This document shows positions 53,719 to 64,000 of a DNA stretch of 64,000 bases, piece after piece (position 1 is the stretch's first letter; each line of letters begins with the position of its first letter). Position numbers and translations under genes: made by a program. The notes below the pieces were generated by a model, which worked only from the letters and a program-made list of their open reading frames with translations, had not been told where the DNA came from and searched no databases. Source of the DNA: Berberis thunbergii (taxonomy: Eukaryota > Streptophyta > Magnoliopsida > Ranunculales > Berberidaceae); NCBI GenBank assembly GCA_003290165.1, contig QNQO01009167.1:186001-250000 (forward strand). The letters are read 5' to 3'.

Positions 53719-55163
53719 CTGTTAATAAGACAGTTCTTGTTTAATGAAAAGATGAGTTCATCATATTGAATATGCTGGCGTTATTAAAAGATGAGTTCAT
53801 CATATTGAACAGCCAAGTTCAAGTTCAAGACTACAAGAAGTAAAGTATACAAGGATAGAAAAGTATAAGAATATGAAAGTCACAAATAAGAAAGTCATAA
53901 TAGTCAGAATAGGAAATAGGACACAATTAGAATATCTTATATAAGAAGTTTTAAGTTTCATGTTTCCATAAGGTTAGGTAAAGTTAGATTATACAAGCTT
54001 GTATTCAGTCAAGGAAAAAAATACAACAAAACAATAATACAATTTCCAAATTATTTTTTTACATGGTATCAGAGCAACTTTCTTTGGTGACTTCAGACTC
54101 CGGGGTTCAAACTCTTCCCCGCCTCCGAAGACTACGCTATACGCAAGAAGCAGGAAATGGATGACAGCAGCAGGAACATCCTCAACAACATGTTCAACCA
54201 AATTGAAAGGAAATCGCATCCAAGCAACGAGAAAGTCCTATCAATTAATCACAACAACTTCACCTTCATCTTCAATGCCAAAATCCACCATCTTCTTTTC
54301 ATCTTACCAAATCAGAACATCACCACCATCTTTCGATGCTCATCGCTGCTTCCTCCAACTAACACAACAAACAAATTCTTTTCTATTTCACTTTTCGAGC
54401 AGTGCCAGCAAATCATGGCCCTGATGACCAACAACACGTCCAAGGCTCACAATGTTAGTAACGACTCTTCTATTACAGAATTTCAAGACCTTCATTCGGG
54501 GAAGATGATTGGAACAACAACTGAGTTTGTCATATAAAAAAACACTACCAGCACCAATATTGTTGAGCAAAATTTTTATCCATAATTGAAGTCATGCTGG
54601 ACTACTCGAATCGAACCATTAGTCGTTCACCTCGACAATCATGATTTCTTCATAACAAAATTAGAGAATCATGTTGACCACTCGAATCGAACCATTAGTC
54701 GTTCACCTCGACAATTCATGATTTCTTCGTACATAAATCATCCAAAATATTTTTCCAAAATTTCCTCCAGAATTTTATTTAGAATTTTATCCAGAATTAT
54801 CAAGAAGCATCCAGAATTATTCAAGTCATAAGTTTCCTCCAAGCTGCACATTTCTTCTGCATCTACATGTCTAGCTTGCTGGGCGTGTTAGAATATTGTA
54901 GGGCATGCAATCAACATAGCCAAACCCAAGTCTAAGATGCAAGAAGAAAATACAATAATAGAAAAGTATAAGAATAGGAAAGTACAAGAATATGAAAGTC
55001 ACAAATAGGAAATAAGACACAATTAGAATATCTTGTATAAGAGTTTTAAATTTCATGTTTCATGTTTCCGTAAGGTTAGGTAAAGTTAGCTTATAAGCTT
55101 CTATTCAGTCAAGGAAAGAATACAACAAAACAATAATACAATTCCCAAATATTTTCTTTACAG
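53719..55163 (+). mobile_element. Copia-like non-autonomous element with two LTRs
   Basis: The left LTR ends at about 54062 in TTTTTTTACA and is followed at once by the primer site TGGTATCAGAGC. The right LTR (about 54886-55163) starts TGTTAGAATATTG and ends TTCTTTACA. The LTRs share GAAAAGTATAAGAATA, ACACAATTAGAATATCTT and GGTTAGGTAAAGTTAG. The left LTR start (about 53719) is uncertain. The interior (about 820 bp) has an Asn/Ser/Thr-rich frame at 54157-54537 with no recognised domain and a local duplication of CTCGAATCGAACCATTAGTC at about 54606 and 54681. Confidence 0.65.
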
Positions 55164-55489
55164 GACATAACATTGCAATTTAATTTATTGTGTGTTGAGG
55201 AGAAGTTTGTTACTTCAGCCATCCTGTTTACCCATTTTCTTTTTTGTGCTTAGTGTTTCTTATTGTATTTAGAAAACAACTGAGCTTTTATGGTTTTGTA
55301 CTACCTAGATGACACCACCACCACAACTTCCATCACTGTCACATCACTCAAGACAACAACCCTGTGTTATGGGACAACCGCCTAGGTCACATTTCAGACA
55401 AAACTCTTCATCTTCTTCTTGTCTCTTTTCGTTGATGCTAGTACTTGTGTTTTCAATAAATATGTTATTTGTCTTTGGCCAAACAAACT

Positions 55490-57840
55490 AGAAATAATTT
55501 TCTTTCATCCCATATTTTGAATACTACTATTTTATCCTTATTACATGTTGACATTTGGGAGGATATCACGTTGTTTCCCTTTCTGGAGCGCGTTATTTTC
55601 TCACCATTGTTGATGATTATACACGGTGTACTTGGATTTATCTCATGAAACACAAGTCTGACACACACACACTCTTAATTTCATTCATTAATTATGTTGA
55701 AAACCAATTTTCTTCCCAAAATTCAAACCATTCGCAGTTATAATGGACCTAAATTTTTCTTCACTGATTGTTATGCTTCAAAAGGCATACCCATCAAATT
55801 TCTTGTGTCTCTACGCCCCAACAAAATGGGGTGGCGGAACGCAAACATAGACATCTTTTGAATGTCGCTCGTTGCTATTTTTGTTTCAAACACAATCTCT
55901 CTAAACATTTTTTGGGAGAAGCAATTTTCACCACTACCTATCTCATTAATCGCACACCGTCCTCTATTCTTAAAGGCAAAACTCCTTTTGAACTTCTCTT
56001 TAACAACAACCAACTACTCTCACATTCGAGTCAATGGTTGTTTATGTTTCGCTTCCACACATGCCCAGGGTCTTAGCAAATTTTGATGCTCATTCTAGTC
56101 AATGTGTTTTTCTTGGATACCCACCCTCACGGACAAAAAGATACCAAAATCTATGATCTCACTCACAAAAAGATCATTGTCTTCTCGTGACGTCATCTTT
56201 CATGATTGAGACTTTTCCTTATTTTTCGGACCAAAAATGCACCAATCACCTCCTTGACCGGTCCAACACACTTCCCCGACCGGTCGCTCATGCTCCGATT
56301 TTTTGATCCTCCAATAGTGTTTTCTCTTACCAGTCGGACCACACCCACCGGCCGGTTGCCCAATTCAATGTCTCGGTCACCAACCGGGGGGAAACCCCGA
56401 AAACCTAACCCCAAGCGGTGGCCCCCCGCCCCTGTTCCACCCTTAGAAGACCCCTTCTCCCACCTCGCACCTCTACGCGTGTCACCCGGGAATCATCTTA
56501 TCTTCAACAATATCATCTTGATGCTCGATTGCTTTCTCGATCGTCTCACTCATATGTTTCAAACGTTAGGCATTCTACAGGTTTTGTTTACCCCCTTTCT
56601 GATTTTCTTTCTATGACTATTTAATCCACCTCTTACAAGGCTTACACCACTTCTCTTTCTTTAGTAAAAAAACCCCATCAATTTTATGCAGGCTATGCAG
56701 GATCCAAAGTGGCGTCAAGTCATGAGAAGTGAGATTGATGCTCTAGAAACCAAATAACACTTGGACTTTACAGCCTCTTCCTCTTGGCAAGCATCCGGTT
56801 GGTTGTAAATGGGGTCTATAAGATCGAACTTAATACAGATGGTAGTGTTGAGCGCTATAAAGCTCGACATTGTCACTAAAGGAATACAATCAAGTTGAAG
56901 GTATTAATTACAAAAAGACATGTTGCTCTTGTTGCTAAATTGATATTGTTCGTATTCTCCTTGCTCTTTACAGCCACACAGGGTTGGCATTATTGTCAAC
57001 TTGATGTCAACAATGTTTTTATTTATGGTTGATCTTTTTTGAGGATGTGTACATGAGTCTTCCTCCTGGATTCGGGCCGAAAATGGGAGACTCAAGTATG
57101 AAAATTGAACAAGTATTTATGTGGTCTCAAGCAAGCTCAAGACAATGGTTCCTTAAGTTATCATATGTTCTCATATCAGCGGGCTACAATCAGTTGTAAG
57201 GCTGATTAACTCATTATTCATCCGATCTAAGGGTAACAGTTTTACTGCAATTCTCGTATATGTTGATGATGTAATTTTGGTAGGTAATGATCCCCAATAC
57301 ATGAAGAAACAAAGAAATTTCTGGCTGCAAAGTTTCAAGCTAAAAAATTTAGGAAAATTGAAATATTTCCCTTGGCATTGAAGTCACAAGGTCATCCAAA
57401 TGGATTGTTTTATATCAACAAAAGTACGCACTTGAAATATTGTGAGGACACAGAAATATCTTGGAGCAAAGGCTTCGCGTTATCCCTATAGATCAAAACT
57501 TGGTGCTTACGAGATGTTGGAGTATTACTACCAAATCCCGCAACATACCGCAGACTTGTTGGAAGGTTGATATATTTAACGATCACGAGACCAAATTTGG
57601 TTTATTCAGTACATGTCCTAAGTCAATTTATGGACAAGCCCAAAATACCACATTTGAATGTTGGACACAAGGTCTTGAGGTATATCAAGCTTTCATCAAG
57701 ACATGGTAATTTTTTCTCTTTCACCAGTGCATTAGAGCCGAAGGTTTATTATGATGCAGAGATACTTATGATACCATATCCAGCTGTTGATATCATGGAC
57801 AGGCAAAGGGGCCACAGACTTAAATATCATGGATACCTAA
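55490..57840 (+). pseudogene. Ty1/copia pol (integrase and reverse transcriptase), decayed
   Basis: Integrase core pieces at 55555-56080: RYFLTIVDDYTRCTWIYLMK, then STPQQNGVAERKHRHLLNVA, then IFTTTYLINRTPSSILKGKT. RT pieces at 56690-57600: MQDPKWRQVMRSEIDALE, TQGWHYCQLDVN, SLPPGFGPK and a VDDVILVGND-like site. RNase H-side pieces at 57567-57830: YLTITRPNLVYSVHVLSQFM, LRYIK. Every motif is in a different frame from its neighbour, so this is an old relic. It lies next to the two-LTR element, but a direct connection is not shown. Confidence 0.85.
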
Positions 57841-57849
57841 ATGTCTTTT

Positions 57850-58300
57850 TTTTTTCTCTATGAAATATGGTCCTATTTATTGAATTCTTAAGGGTACATA
57901 CACCATATAGACATGGATATTGATATTTCGGACCCTGAAGGGGATAGTTCATAGTGATACTTTCCATATATACTAAGAACTAACGTTACAAGTTGCAACT
58001 TAGGTGGCCAGAGCAGAGTCATGCATTCCTCAACTTGAAGATTAGAAATTGAGCTATCTGAAAACGACCCAGCCCCAACCCATGTGCAACTTTCAAGCTC
58101 AAAAATAGCTTAAGTGTATTATACAGTTTACAAGATTAACACTTTTAAAGAAGCAAAAACCAAAAAAAGATATTACGGAGAATAATTATATCCATTATTA
58201 GAGAGTTTCAGTATTAATCACGAATTAGGCTTGCCTTCCTAGACTCACGATTCCCATCCGGTTTGGGATTTTTTACATTACCAAAAGAGTGATTCTATGT
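57850..58300. other. No gene seen
   Basis: AT-rich sequence between the copia relic and the hairpin; no family recognised. Confidence 0.5.
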
Positions 58301-58458
58301 GTCGAGGGAAAGGGCGAGGAAACCAGCGAGGAAGAGGAGGTGGCGGGGGTGAACCGTACACCCCCTCGAGATGCGCGCGCCAAAACATCTCGAGAGGGGT
58401 GAACGGTTCACCCCCGCACCTCCTTTTCCTCGCTGGTTTCCTCGCTCTTTCCCTCGAC
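58301..58458. repeat. 158-bp near-perfect hairpin
   Basis: Arms 58301-58373 and 58386-58458 are both 73 bp, reverse-complementary except for about five changes, with a 12-base loop. The outer end is GTCGAGGGAAAG. Arms are GC-rich in an AT-rich setting. It may be a foldback element or a small-RNA precursor; no flanking duplication is clear. Confidence 0.9.
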
Positions 58459-58559
58459 ATTTAGAATTTCTGTTACCAAAATTCCCTTCTCACTAAAGTC
58501 GAGGTTTTCAATTGTTACTTTGTTAGTAGATAAGTATAAACGAAAATGTCTTAAATTAA

Positions 58560-59290
58560 AATCACGTCTAGCAGTCTAGCAAAGTTTTATTCAAAACTGA
58601 AAAGATGGAAACCATTAGTGAGGATTAAGACCTTCACTAATAGCCCAAACACTTGCATCATATTACACCCACCAACAACAAAAAAAAAAAAAAAATGCTT
58701 AATAGCTACAAATATTAAAGACGTAGTCTGATTCCGTTTCTAATTAAAAGATTTGCGTCGGTAAAATATCGTCACTAATGTTTTTGATAGCTAACCAAGA
58801 TCATAATCATAAAAATTGTGCTTGTGGCGGAAAAACCGTTGTTAAATTCAGAACAAACTATAATTAATTAAAGCATTTGCAGCGGCATATTAATTGTCGC
58901 TAAGTTTACAAATAAAAAATGGTTGCTACGGTATAAGTTGTCCCCACTACATAAAAACTGTGCTTGTGACGGGAAAATCGTGACTAAATTCAAAATAAAT
59001 CGCTAATTCAAACATTTGGGACGGTATATTAGTTGTCACTAAGTTTTACAAATAAAAATTGGTTGCTACGGTATAAGTCCTCCTCTAATGAATTTTTTTG
59101 AAAAAAATATATATATACACAAAAAAACATTTGCAACGATTATTAGCATTTTTTGAAAAAAAATATATATATACACAAAAAACATTTGTGACGGCTTACA
59201 AATAAAAAACTGATTGCTACAATATAAGTTGTCCCTAATTAATTTTTTTTTAAATATATATACACAAAAAAAATGAAGTTTTTGGCGCGA
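58560..59290. mobile_element. CACTA-type subterminal array, left
   Basis: Repeated units with TTGGTTGCTACGGTATAAGT (about 58920, 59060, 59210), GTGCTTGTGRCGG, and TTAGTTGTCACTAAG/TTAATTGTCGCTAAG words, as in CACTA subterminal regions built of rearranged CGTCGCTAA/TTAGCGACGG motifs. Exact terminus not identified (candidates CACTAAAG at 58495, CACTAATAG at 58636). Confidence 0.6.
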
Positions 59291-60015
59291 AAAAATCGCT
59301 CCCATCCTTGGGTTTTTGTGAGAGAGAAGAAATCGCTGAGTTTTAAGAGAGAAGAAAACTCATCCGTTCTTCCTCTCCGTCTCCTCTCCCCATCTTTTTT
59401 TTTTCGCTCTTCGCGGTTCTTCTCTGCTATTCTTCTTCTTTAGCCATCAGAGAAGAAAACCAAAACTCATCGTGGATTCAGATCAGGGAAAGCTCTTCAT
59501 CAGATGGATTTCATTGGAATACACCCATTGTTGATTTGCTCCCTTCGGAGCATTTATATTCTCAAGCAACGATTTTTAGCTTGATTTGAGTTCTGGGAAA
59601 TTGGTTTGAACTTTGAAGTGAAAAAGAAAGCAAAAAGCTTGTACTTTGCTCAATCAGGTAACAAGTTCTCTGATTTCTTGTTTTTTGTTCATGTTTTAGT
59701 CTAGGGTTCTTTTGTTTTATGGTTCTCCTTCAAAGGGTTATTCCTTTTTGTTTGGTTCATTGTCTTGATTTGAGCTGGAACCCACTTCAGTAAGATGCAC
59801 ACCATTTGTTTTGTAAATTTCTATGAGGGAACCATTTGTGAAGGAAATCATTAGCTCATTTGAGCTGTTTGTAATTTTTATGTTCATTTGATGGTCACAT
59901 AGTTTTAATGAATTCTAATTGATATCAATGTATATGAATTGCGGTTGGGACAGAGGATGCGCAACGGGTTTTTGATGGAATGTTGGAAAAAAACTGTGGT
60001 ATTTTTATGATGCAG
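59291..60015 (+). other. Leader-like sequence inside CACTA unit
   Basis: Begins with CT/GA-rich DNA typical of plant 5' UTRs (GAGAGAGAAGAAATCGC), then an intron-like AT-rich stretch. A short stretch at 59950-60000 precedes the starch synthase exon. No family assigned. Confidence 0.4.
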
Positions 60016-60849
60016 GCCTTCCTGTTTACTTCATTGAGACTCACCATCCAGATAAATTCTTTTGGAGGGAAAAGTTTTATGGGAGCGTGACAATTTCAAA
60101 CTCTTTCATTTTCAGTCGTGCAAGCATTTGAGTTGCTTCTTCAAGCTGGCAAAAACCGGATATAATTCATTGCCATGATTGGCAGACAACTTTTGTGTAG
60201 GGTCAAATAACTTTGAAATATCTTGCTTATATTCATTGATTTTTATCTCAATGGATCGTCTTAGTAAATTCTGTTCTTGCTTTCTAGGCATCACTTATTG
60301 GGATCTGTATGCAACCATGGGTCTTAATTCAGCTTGAATTGCTTCATTGCCACAATTTTGAATATTCAAGGGACAGCACATGCTTTAGAGTTGATCTTGT
60401 GGCCTTGATGTTTACCGGTTAAATAGACCAGATAGAATGCAACACATTCAGCACGTGACAGAGTTCAATCCTGTTAAGGTAGATAATATTTAGCTAGTAA
60501 TTGTGAGGTTGAATTTCGAGTTTTGATGCATACCCTATGCCATTTAAAGAAAAACGGAAAAAAAAAAAAAAAAAGCTTTGGCCAAGGAATTACGATTCAC
60601 AAAGAGAGACAAACCACCAATCTCTGTATAACATTTGGCACTAAGGAGACTTGGCCAAGAGCCCGGGATATTCTGAGAGAAAATGGCATTTGCAACTTAA
60701 AGGTCAAGCCATGAAGGATTCATTGACTAATTGCAGTTGAACTATTTGTTCGTTTTGCTCTGCGTCTCCTATTGCAGGGTGCAGTTGTGTTCTCTAATAT
60801 TGTAACTACAGTATCTCCATCTTATGCACAAGAAGTGCGGACTGTAGAG
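60016..60849 (+). pseudogene. Starch synthase IV exon fragments (captured)
   Basis: Pieces of the glucosyltransferase N-terminal (GT5) domain, in order. Exon at 60016-60196: GLPVYFIETHHPDKFFW, AFELLLQAGK, then after a 1-base frameshift PDIIHCHDWQTTFV. Exon at about 60288-60479: ITYWDLYATMGLNSA, HCHNFEY, GLDVYRLNRPDRMQ, EFNPVK, in shifting frames. Exon at 60778-60849, clean and with AG/GT borders: GAVVFSNIVTTVSPSYAQEV. The IIHCHDWQT and NIVTTVSP wording fits SS4 rather than SS3. SS4 elongates ADP-glucose-derived glucans in plastids and starts granules. The transit peptide, coiled coils and catalytic C-terminal domain are missing. Confidence 0.82.
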
Positions 60850-62330
60850 GTAATAATTATATTATGTTTTGATTGTTATTGATTTGTTATTATACTTTTT
60901 AGAGTTACTTGTGTTGTTTTCTTTTTTCCTTATTCATTTTCTGTATGCTGTCATGCTTTAGCACTGACCTTCTGATCAAATATGCAAGTATATTGTTTTT
61001 CTGATGCATCTTTGGCCCTTTAGACGATGAACATTGAAGTCACAATCACACACTTCTGTTGACAAACCTTCTGATCTAATATGCAAGATCTTGTTCCTCA
61101 GTCTTGTGTTCTTGGTTAAAATGTGGGATACAAGATATGGATATTGATCAAACCATTCTGTTATATTTGCAAGATAAAATCAGAACATGGTTCTTATAGA
61201 GGTTCAACAGAATATGTCCCAGTTATAGAAGTCTTTGGATCAAGATTCAAGCATATTGTTTTTATTTTGTTTTCATCACTATTCCAATATCATATCTCAA
61301 CAACTATCAAGGAATATGATTTTGGATGGGAATCCATTGCATGGAGGAGCATAATTGGTTTGTATTCTCTTTAACGTTTTTAATATTTAGATATCTCCTC
61401 TATGGTGTGTATTATCGACCTTAACAGAATAATAGGTGAAGTGGTTACAACCCAAGACTGTATAATTGTAGACCATTACGGGCTGAGGCCCGGAAGATTC
61501 ATATTTTTATATTCTTAGCTCATTCATTACATCCTAAGTTTGGTTGCAATAACTTTTACAAATGTTGATTTGTATCCTGTGATAGTTACCATTGTTTTGC
61601 ATTAGCTAGTAGCAAAAGATGATTAATTGGTCATCGAGAGTTTCTCTCTTTAACCAGTTCATATTAAACTGTTCATAGATGGAACTATCTACCCAAGGGA
61701 GGCCTCCTTTGATCCTGGCAGAGAGAAAGGTGAATGAATAGAGTGATTAGCTCCCAAGAGATGGCTTAGTTTGTTGTATCCTGTGATGTTGCTGTAATGC
61801 TTTTAAGACCGCCATTCTATGTACTACCAGTTTGAAGAATTTATCCTGATCACTTGAACTATTTTGCAGTTTTCTTGATATCTGCTTAGTAGATTAGCAT
61901 AAAGAAAATTTATAGATTGTTAAGTTAGCAAGAGATGATTTATGGGCATATGAATCATCTATTAGTTGGTAATAGTGATAGCTTTTTTTTCTTTTTTTTT
62001 TTTTTTTTTTACATTGTATATATATCACGTGTGAAGGAGAATATTATTTTGGAGAGGAACTCTAGAAAAATATGCAGCTTGGGTGCTTCTAGAGCCAAAT
62101 TATTCGACAAACTCCAGGTATGTTCTTCCAAGATTTTGGATTTCTTTTGTGTAACCTTATACTAACAAGTTTTTCATAAGTTATTTTACTTGGCAAGCAT
62201 TGTAGAGTATTTGGTTTAGAATGTCTTTCTTTCTTCTATTGTTAGTCTCCATTGAAAAATTTCCCTAAATGTTTTTCCCCAAAGTGTCTTGCATGCTATA
62301 CAATTTGCTGCCTAAGAAGGTGGAATAAAT
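60850..62330. other. CACTA unit interior between captured fragments
   Basis: AT-rich; frames at 61123-61374 and 61935-62165 have no recognised domain. A possible exon at about 62041-62117, ending CTCCAG before GTATGT, may belong to the ANTH gene piece but is not identifiable. Confidence 0.4.
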
Positions 62331-62620
62331 AAAGGAGAGACAAAACAGCAAATCAGGATGATGTTGTTAGGGCACTTGAAATTTATAAGAAAGCAGCAAA
62401 TCAGGTAGATGCTATCACAAAACATGTTTTCTAATCATTACATATTTGCAAGCAGCTATTTCCAGTCATTTTTTTTTTCTTTTTCTAACTAGTTTCAGCA
62501 TTATTTTAACTGATGAAATGCCTTCATTTTTTTGCAGGCTGAAAGATTGTTTGATTTTTATGAAACTTGCAGACGCTTTGAATTTGGACGGGAAAAAGTT
62601 TATTAAGATTGAAAAGGCAT
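62331..62620 (+). pseudogene. ANTH-domain (AP180-like clathrin assembly) exon fragments (captured)
   Basis: Exon at about 62331-62404 encodes QDDVVRALEIYKKAANQ before a GTAGAT donor. The exon from 62539 (after TTTGCAG) encodes AERLFDFYETCRRFEFGR and, after a frameshift, KFIKIEK. This is the end of the ANTH domain of plant CALM/AP180-like proteins (usual wording RALEIYKRAGxQAERLSEFY...GRGERFIKIEQPP), which bind phosphoinositides and clathrin during endocytosis. The proline pair and the C-terminal tail are missing. Confidence 0.7.
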
Positions 62621-62984
62621 GGACACTCTGGATTTGTCTTTCCAAAATCCTTTTTATTGTTTTTTGTTAAACCTTGATTCAAAATTGGTCTGTTTTAGTT
62701 CCTTGATTGTTAATCCATGTAAGTTTTTTGCTTATGTAACTCCCTGAATTATATATATATATAATTTCAATTTGAGGTTGATAGAGTATAAAGTTGTTTG
62801 AGATTGTATTTTTTGTGATGGACAAGTTATTGATTATACGAACAAGGTTAATGTATTAGTCATTATTTACGGTGAAAATTAATATAATTGTATTCAGGTT
62901 TGAAATGTTTCTTCTGAATGACAAAAAAAGGCAATGAGAAATCTAAAAATTAATAGAAAGAACTAATTTCATCATAAAAAATGA

Positions 62985-63285
62985 ATTTTCATTAGTAATG
63001 TTTTTAGCTACTGCAAGTTAGTATTAGCAACGACAAATGTCGTCTCTATTTTGGTCAACTTAGCAACGGTTAAAAGTTGTCGTCACATAGCCACGGCAAA
63101 TGTCGTCTCTGTTTTGCAAATGTTGTCTCAGAAGTTGCAACTTAGCAACGGTTTGAAGCTGTCACCAAATAGCCACGGCAAATGCCGTCTCTGTTTTGTC
63201 AATTTGATACAGTTGCGGCCGTCTCAGAATTTGCAACTTAGCAACGGTTTGAATCCGTCGCTAAATAGCTGTAACACCCCTAAAT
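62985..63285. mobile_element. CACTA-type subterminal array, right
   Basis: Three diverged units containing TTAGCAACGGTTTGAA, AATAGCCACGGCAAATG and GTCGTCTCTGTTTTG, ending CCGTCGCTAAATAG at 63270. The words match CACTA subterminal motifs and are related to the left array, which suggests the two frame one element. No GTAGTG terminus is seen before the LTR-like sequence. Confidence 0.6.
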
Positions 63286-63556
63286 TTCATAAAGATAATT
63301 TATTTTATTTTTAATTAAATAAAAGAGGGTTACATTTAATTGAATGTGAATTTCGAAATTAGGGTTTTATTTGGTGAGTTAAAGGGCGGGTGCTCTCAGA
63401 ATGTTAGTGGGGGTGAATAGCCACCACCCTATAAAGATAAAACCCTATTTTTTCTTTTCTTTCTCCTTCTTCTTTTCTTTTTCCTTCCTTCATCTTTTCC
63501 TCCCTTACTTTTTCTTCTTCGATGGCGGGTGAGACGAAACTGGTGAGAGGGGTTGC
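63286..63556 (+). mobile_element. LTR-like fragment starting TGTAACACCCC
   Basis: Begins TGTAACACCCCTAAATTTC, a common plant gypsy LTR start, and contains a CCCTATAAAGATAAAACCC promoter-like site at about 63427-63445 followed by a CT-rich leader. It directly abuts the UGT coding sequence. Only one LTR-like unit is visible. Confidence 0.5.
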
Positions 63557-63557
63557 G

Positions 63558-63779
63558 ATCTGGAGTGGAAGGAAGTTGTAGCTCAACCAACTGAATATCA
63601 GGGAAGGTATTCTTACATACGTTTTCTTTGATGGATGATAAGTTCATAGGTGTAGAATATAAAGATATGTAGAAGTTCCTTTGGGATAGTCTCTTGCCTA
63701 GCTCTAGGAAAGGAGATACATGACCATGAGCCAACCATGGTAACATTAGAATATGAAGTTTATCCTTTCTGGGATCCAT
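63558..63779 (-). pseudogene. UDP-glycosyltransferase N-terminus, interrupted
   Basis: From the ATG at 63779: MDPRKDKLHILMLPWLAHGH, then SPFLELGKRLSQRNFYISLY, then FPDIQLVELQLPSTPD. This is the sugar-acceptor-side N-terminus of plant family-1 UGTs of the UGT79/91/94 group (glycoside branch-forming enzymes), with the conserved catalytic His at the HGH motif. Coding ends after about 74 residues, where the LTR-like sequence begins; the remaining 370 or so residues, including the PSPG sugar-donor box, are not in the window. Reading continues into the insertion to 63429 without sense. Confidence 0.8.
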
Positions 63780-63819
63780 GAAATTTAGTCTCACACATGC
63801 ATAGAGGAAGTTAATACTG

Positions 63820-63828
63820 TATATATAG
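63820..63828 (-). promoter_or_regulatory. Candidate TATA box of the UGT
   Basis: CTATATATA on the minus strand, about 40-50 bases upstream of the UGT ATG at 63779. Sequence and distance are compatible with a core promoter with a very short leader. Confidence 0.4.
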
Positions 63829-64000
63829 TTGAGGTGTCTACTTAGGTGTCAACATGGGAAGACTTAAGGATTGATGGGGTTGATTGAAAGGTTAGGATAG
63901 CGTGATGACCGATTGGGTGGAAGGTAAGGATAGCATAATTGACCGATTGCGGGTCCTAAGGTAGAGGCTCCTGAACAACATTTGGACTGGGTCGTGTATA
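63829..64000. other. UGT upstream flank
   Basis: Short direct repeat of GGTTAGGATAGCGTGATGACCGA / GGTAAGGATAGCATAATTGACCGA-like words near 63891 and 63923. No gene. Confidence 0.45.

Noticed and set aside
56193..56624. Opposing Pro/Arg-rich frames within the copia region
   Set aside because: They lie in the variable linker between integrase and RT and overlap on both strands; compositional.
55490..57840. Complete copia element joined to the LTRs at 53719-55163
   Set aside because: The pol relic lies outside the right LTR and no third LTR is seen; linkage is only proximity.
60016..60849. Functional starch synthase gene
   Set aside because: Frameshifts in two of three exons, and missing transit peptide, coiled coils and C-terminal catalytic domain; only a captured fragment.
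1..64000. tRNA or rRNA genes
   Set aside because: Only primer-site complements of tRNA and one SINE B box were found; no cloverleaf-forming gene was seen.

Overview
The window is nuclear DNA of a eudicot plant. It has intron-split plant-type genes, a tandem F-box family, L1-type LINEs with DUF4283 ORF1 proteins, TRIM and copia/gypsy LTR elements with plant-type primer sites, and hAT, CACTA and Mutator-like DNA transposons. The species cannot be fixed from the sequence. Most of the 64 kb is nested, decayed transposable element. Plausible host genes are few: a type-1 protein phosphatase (PP1/TOPP) lacking its first exon (5215-9592), one intact F-box gene (38717-39802, minus), and the broken 5' end of a UDP-glycosyltransferase (63558-63779, minus).

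Layout. 1-5.2 kb: a 20-bp minisatellite, a partial hAT copy, a hAT family rich in GGGATGGGA, and unassigned DNA. 5.2-9.6 kb: PP1, whose last intron carries two DNA transposons and whose tiny last exon is duplicated in tandem. 9.6-13.1 kb: no gene recognised. 13.1-24.2 kb: a multi-LTR TRIM. It holds a 659-bp hAT with a perfect 8-bp target duplication and is split by a 9.5-kb CACTA element. That CACTA carries exons of DNA-3-methyladenine glycosylase I and NADPH-cytochrome P450 reductase, plus two LINE copies that have ORF1 but no ORF2. 24.2-33.3 kb: LINE, copia and gypsy pieces, including a copia deletion derivative with both LTRs and a GGTAT duplication.

33.3-43.5 kb: a tandem F-box cluster with one intact gene and five relics. 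It grew by duplication of a multi-kb block; neighbouring blocks serve as empty sites that prove several transposon insertions. 43.5-50.2 kb: LTR fragments, a Mutator-like MITE, a decayed L1 ORF2, a tRNA-type SINE with a 17-bp duplication, and a hAT end. 50.3-53.7 kb: a broken hAT transposase gene and hAT ends. 53.7-57.9 kb: copia LTRs and a shattered copia pol. 58.3 kb: a 158-bp near-perfect hairpin. 58.5-63.3 kb: a second CACTA-like unit. Its subterminal arrays flank exon fragments of starch synthase IV and of an AP180-like ANTH protein. An LTR-like sequence then cuts into the UGT.

The genes do not form a pathway. The main biological story is repeated capture of host exons by CACTA-type elements (pieces of four host genes in two units) and deep nesting whose order can be read from target-site duplications and empty sites. 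All family calls come from reading motifs by eye; no database search was run.
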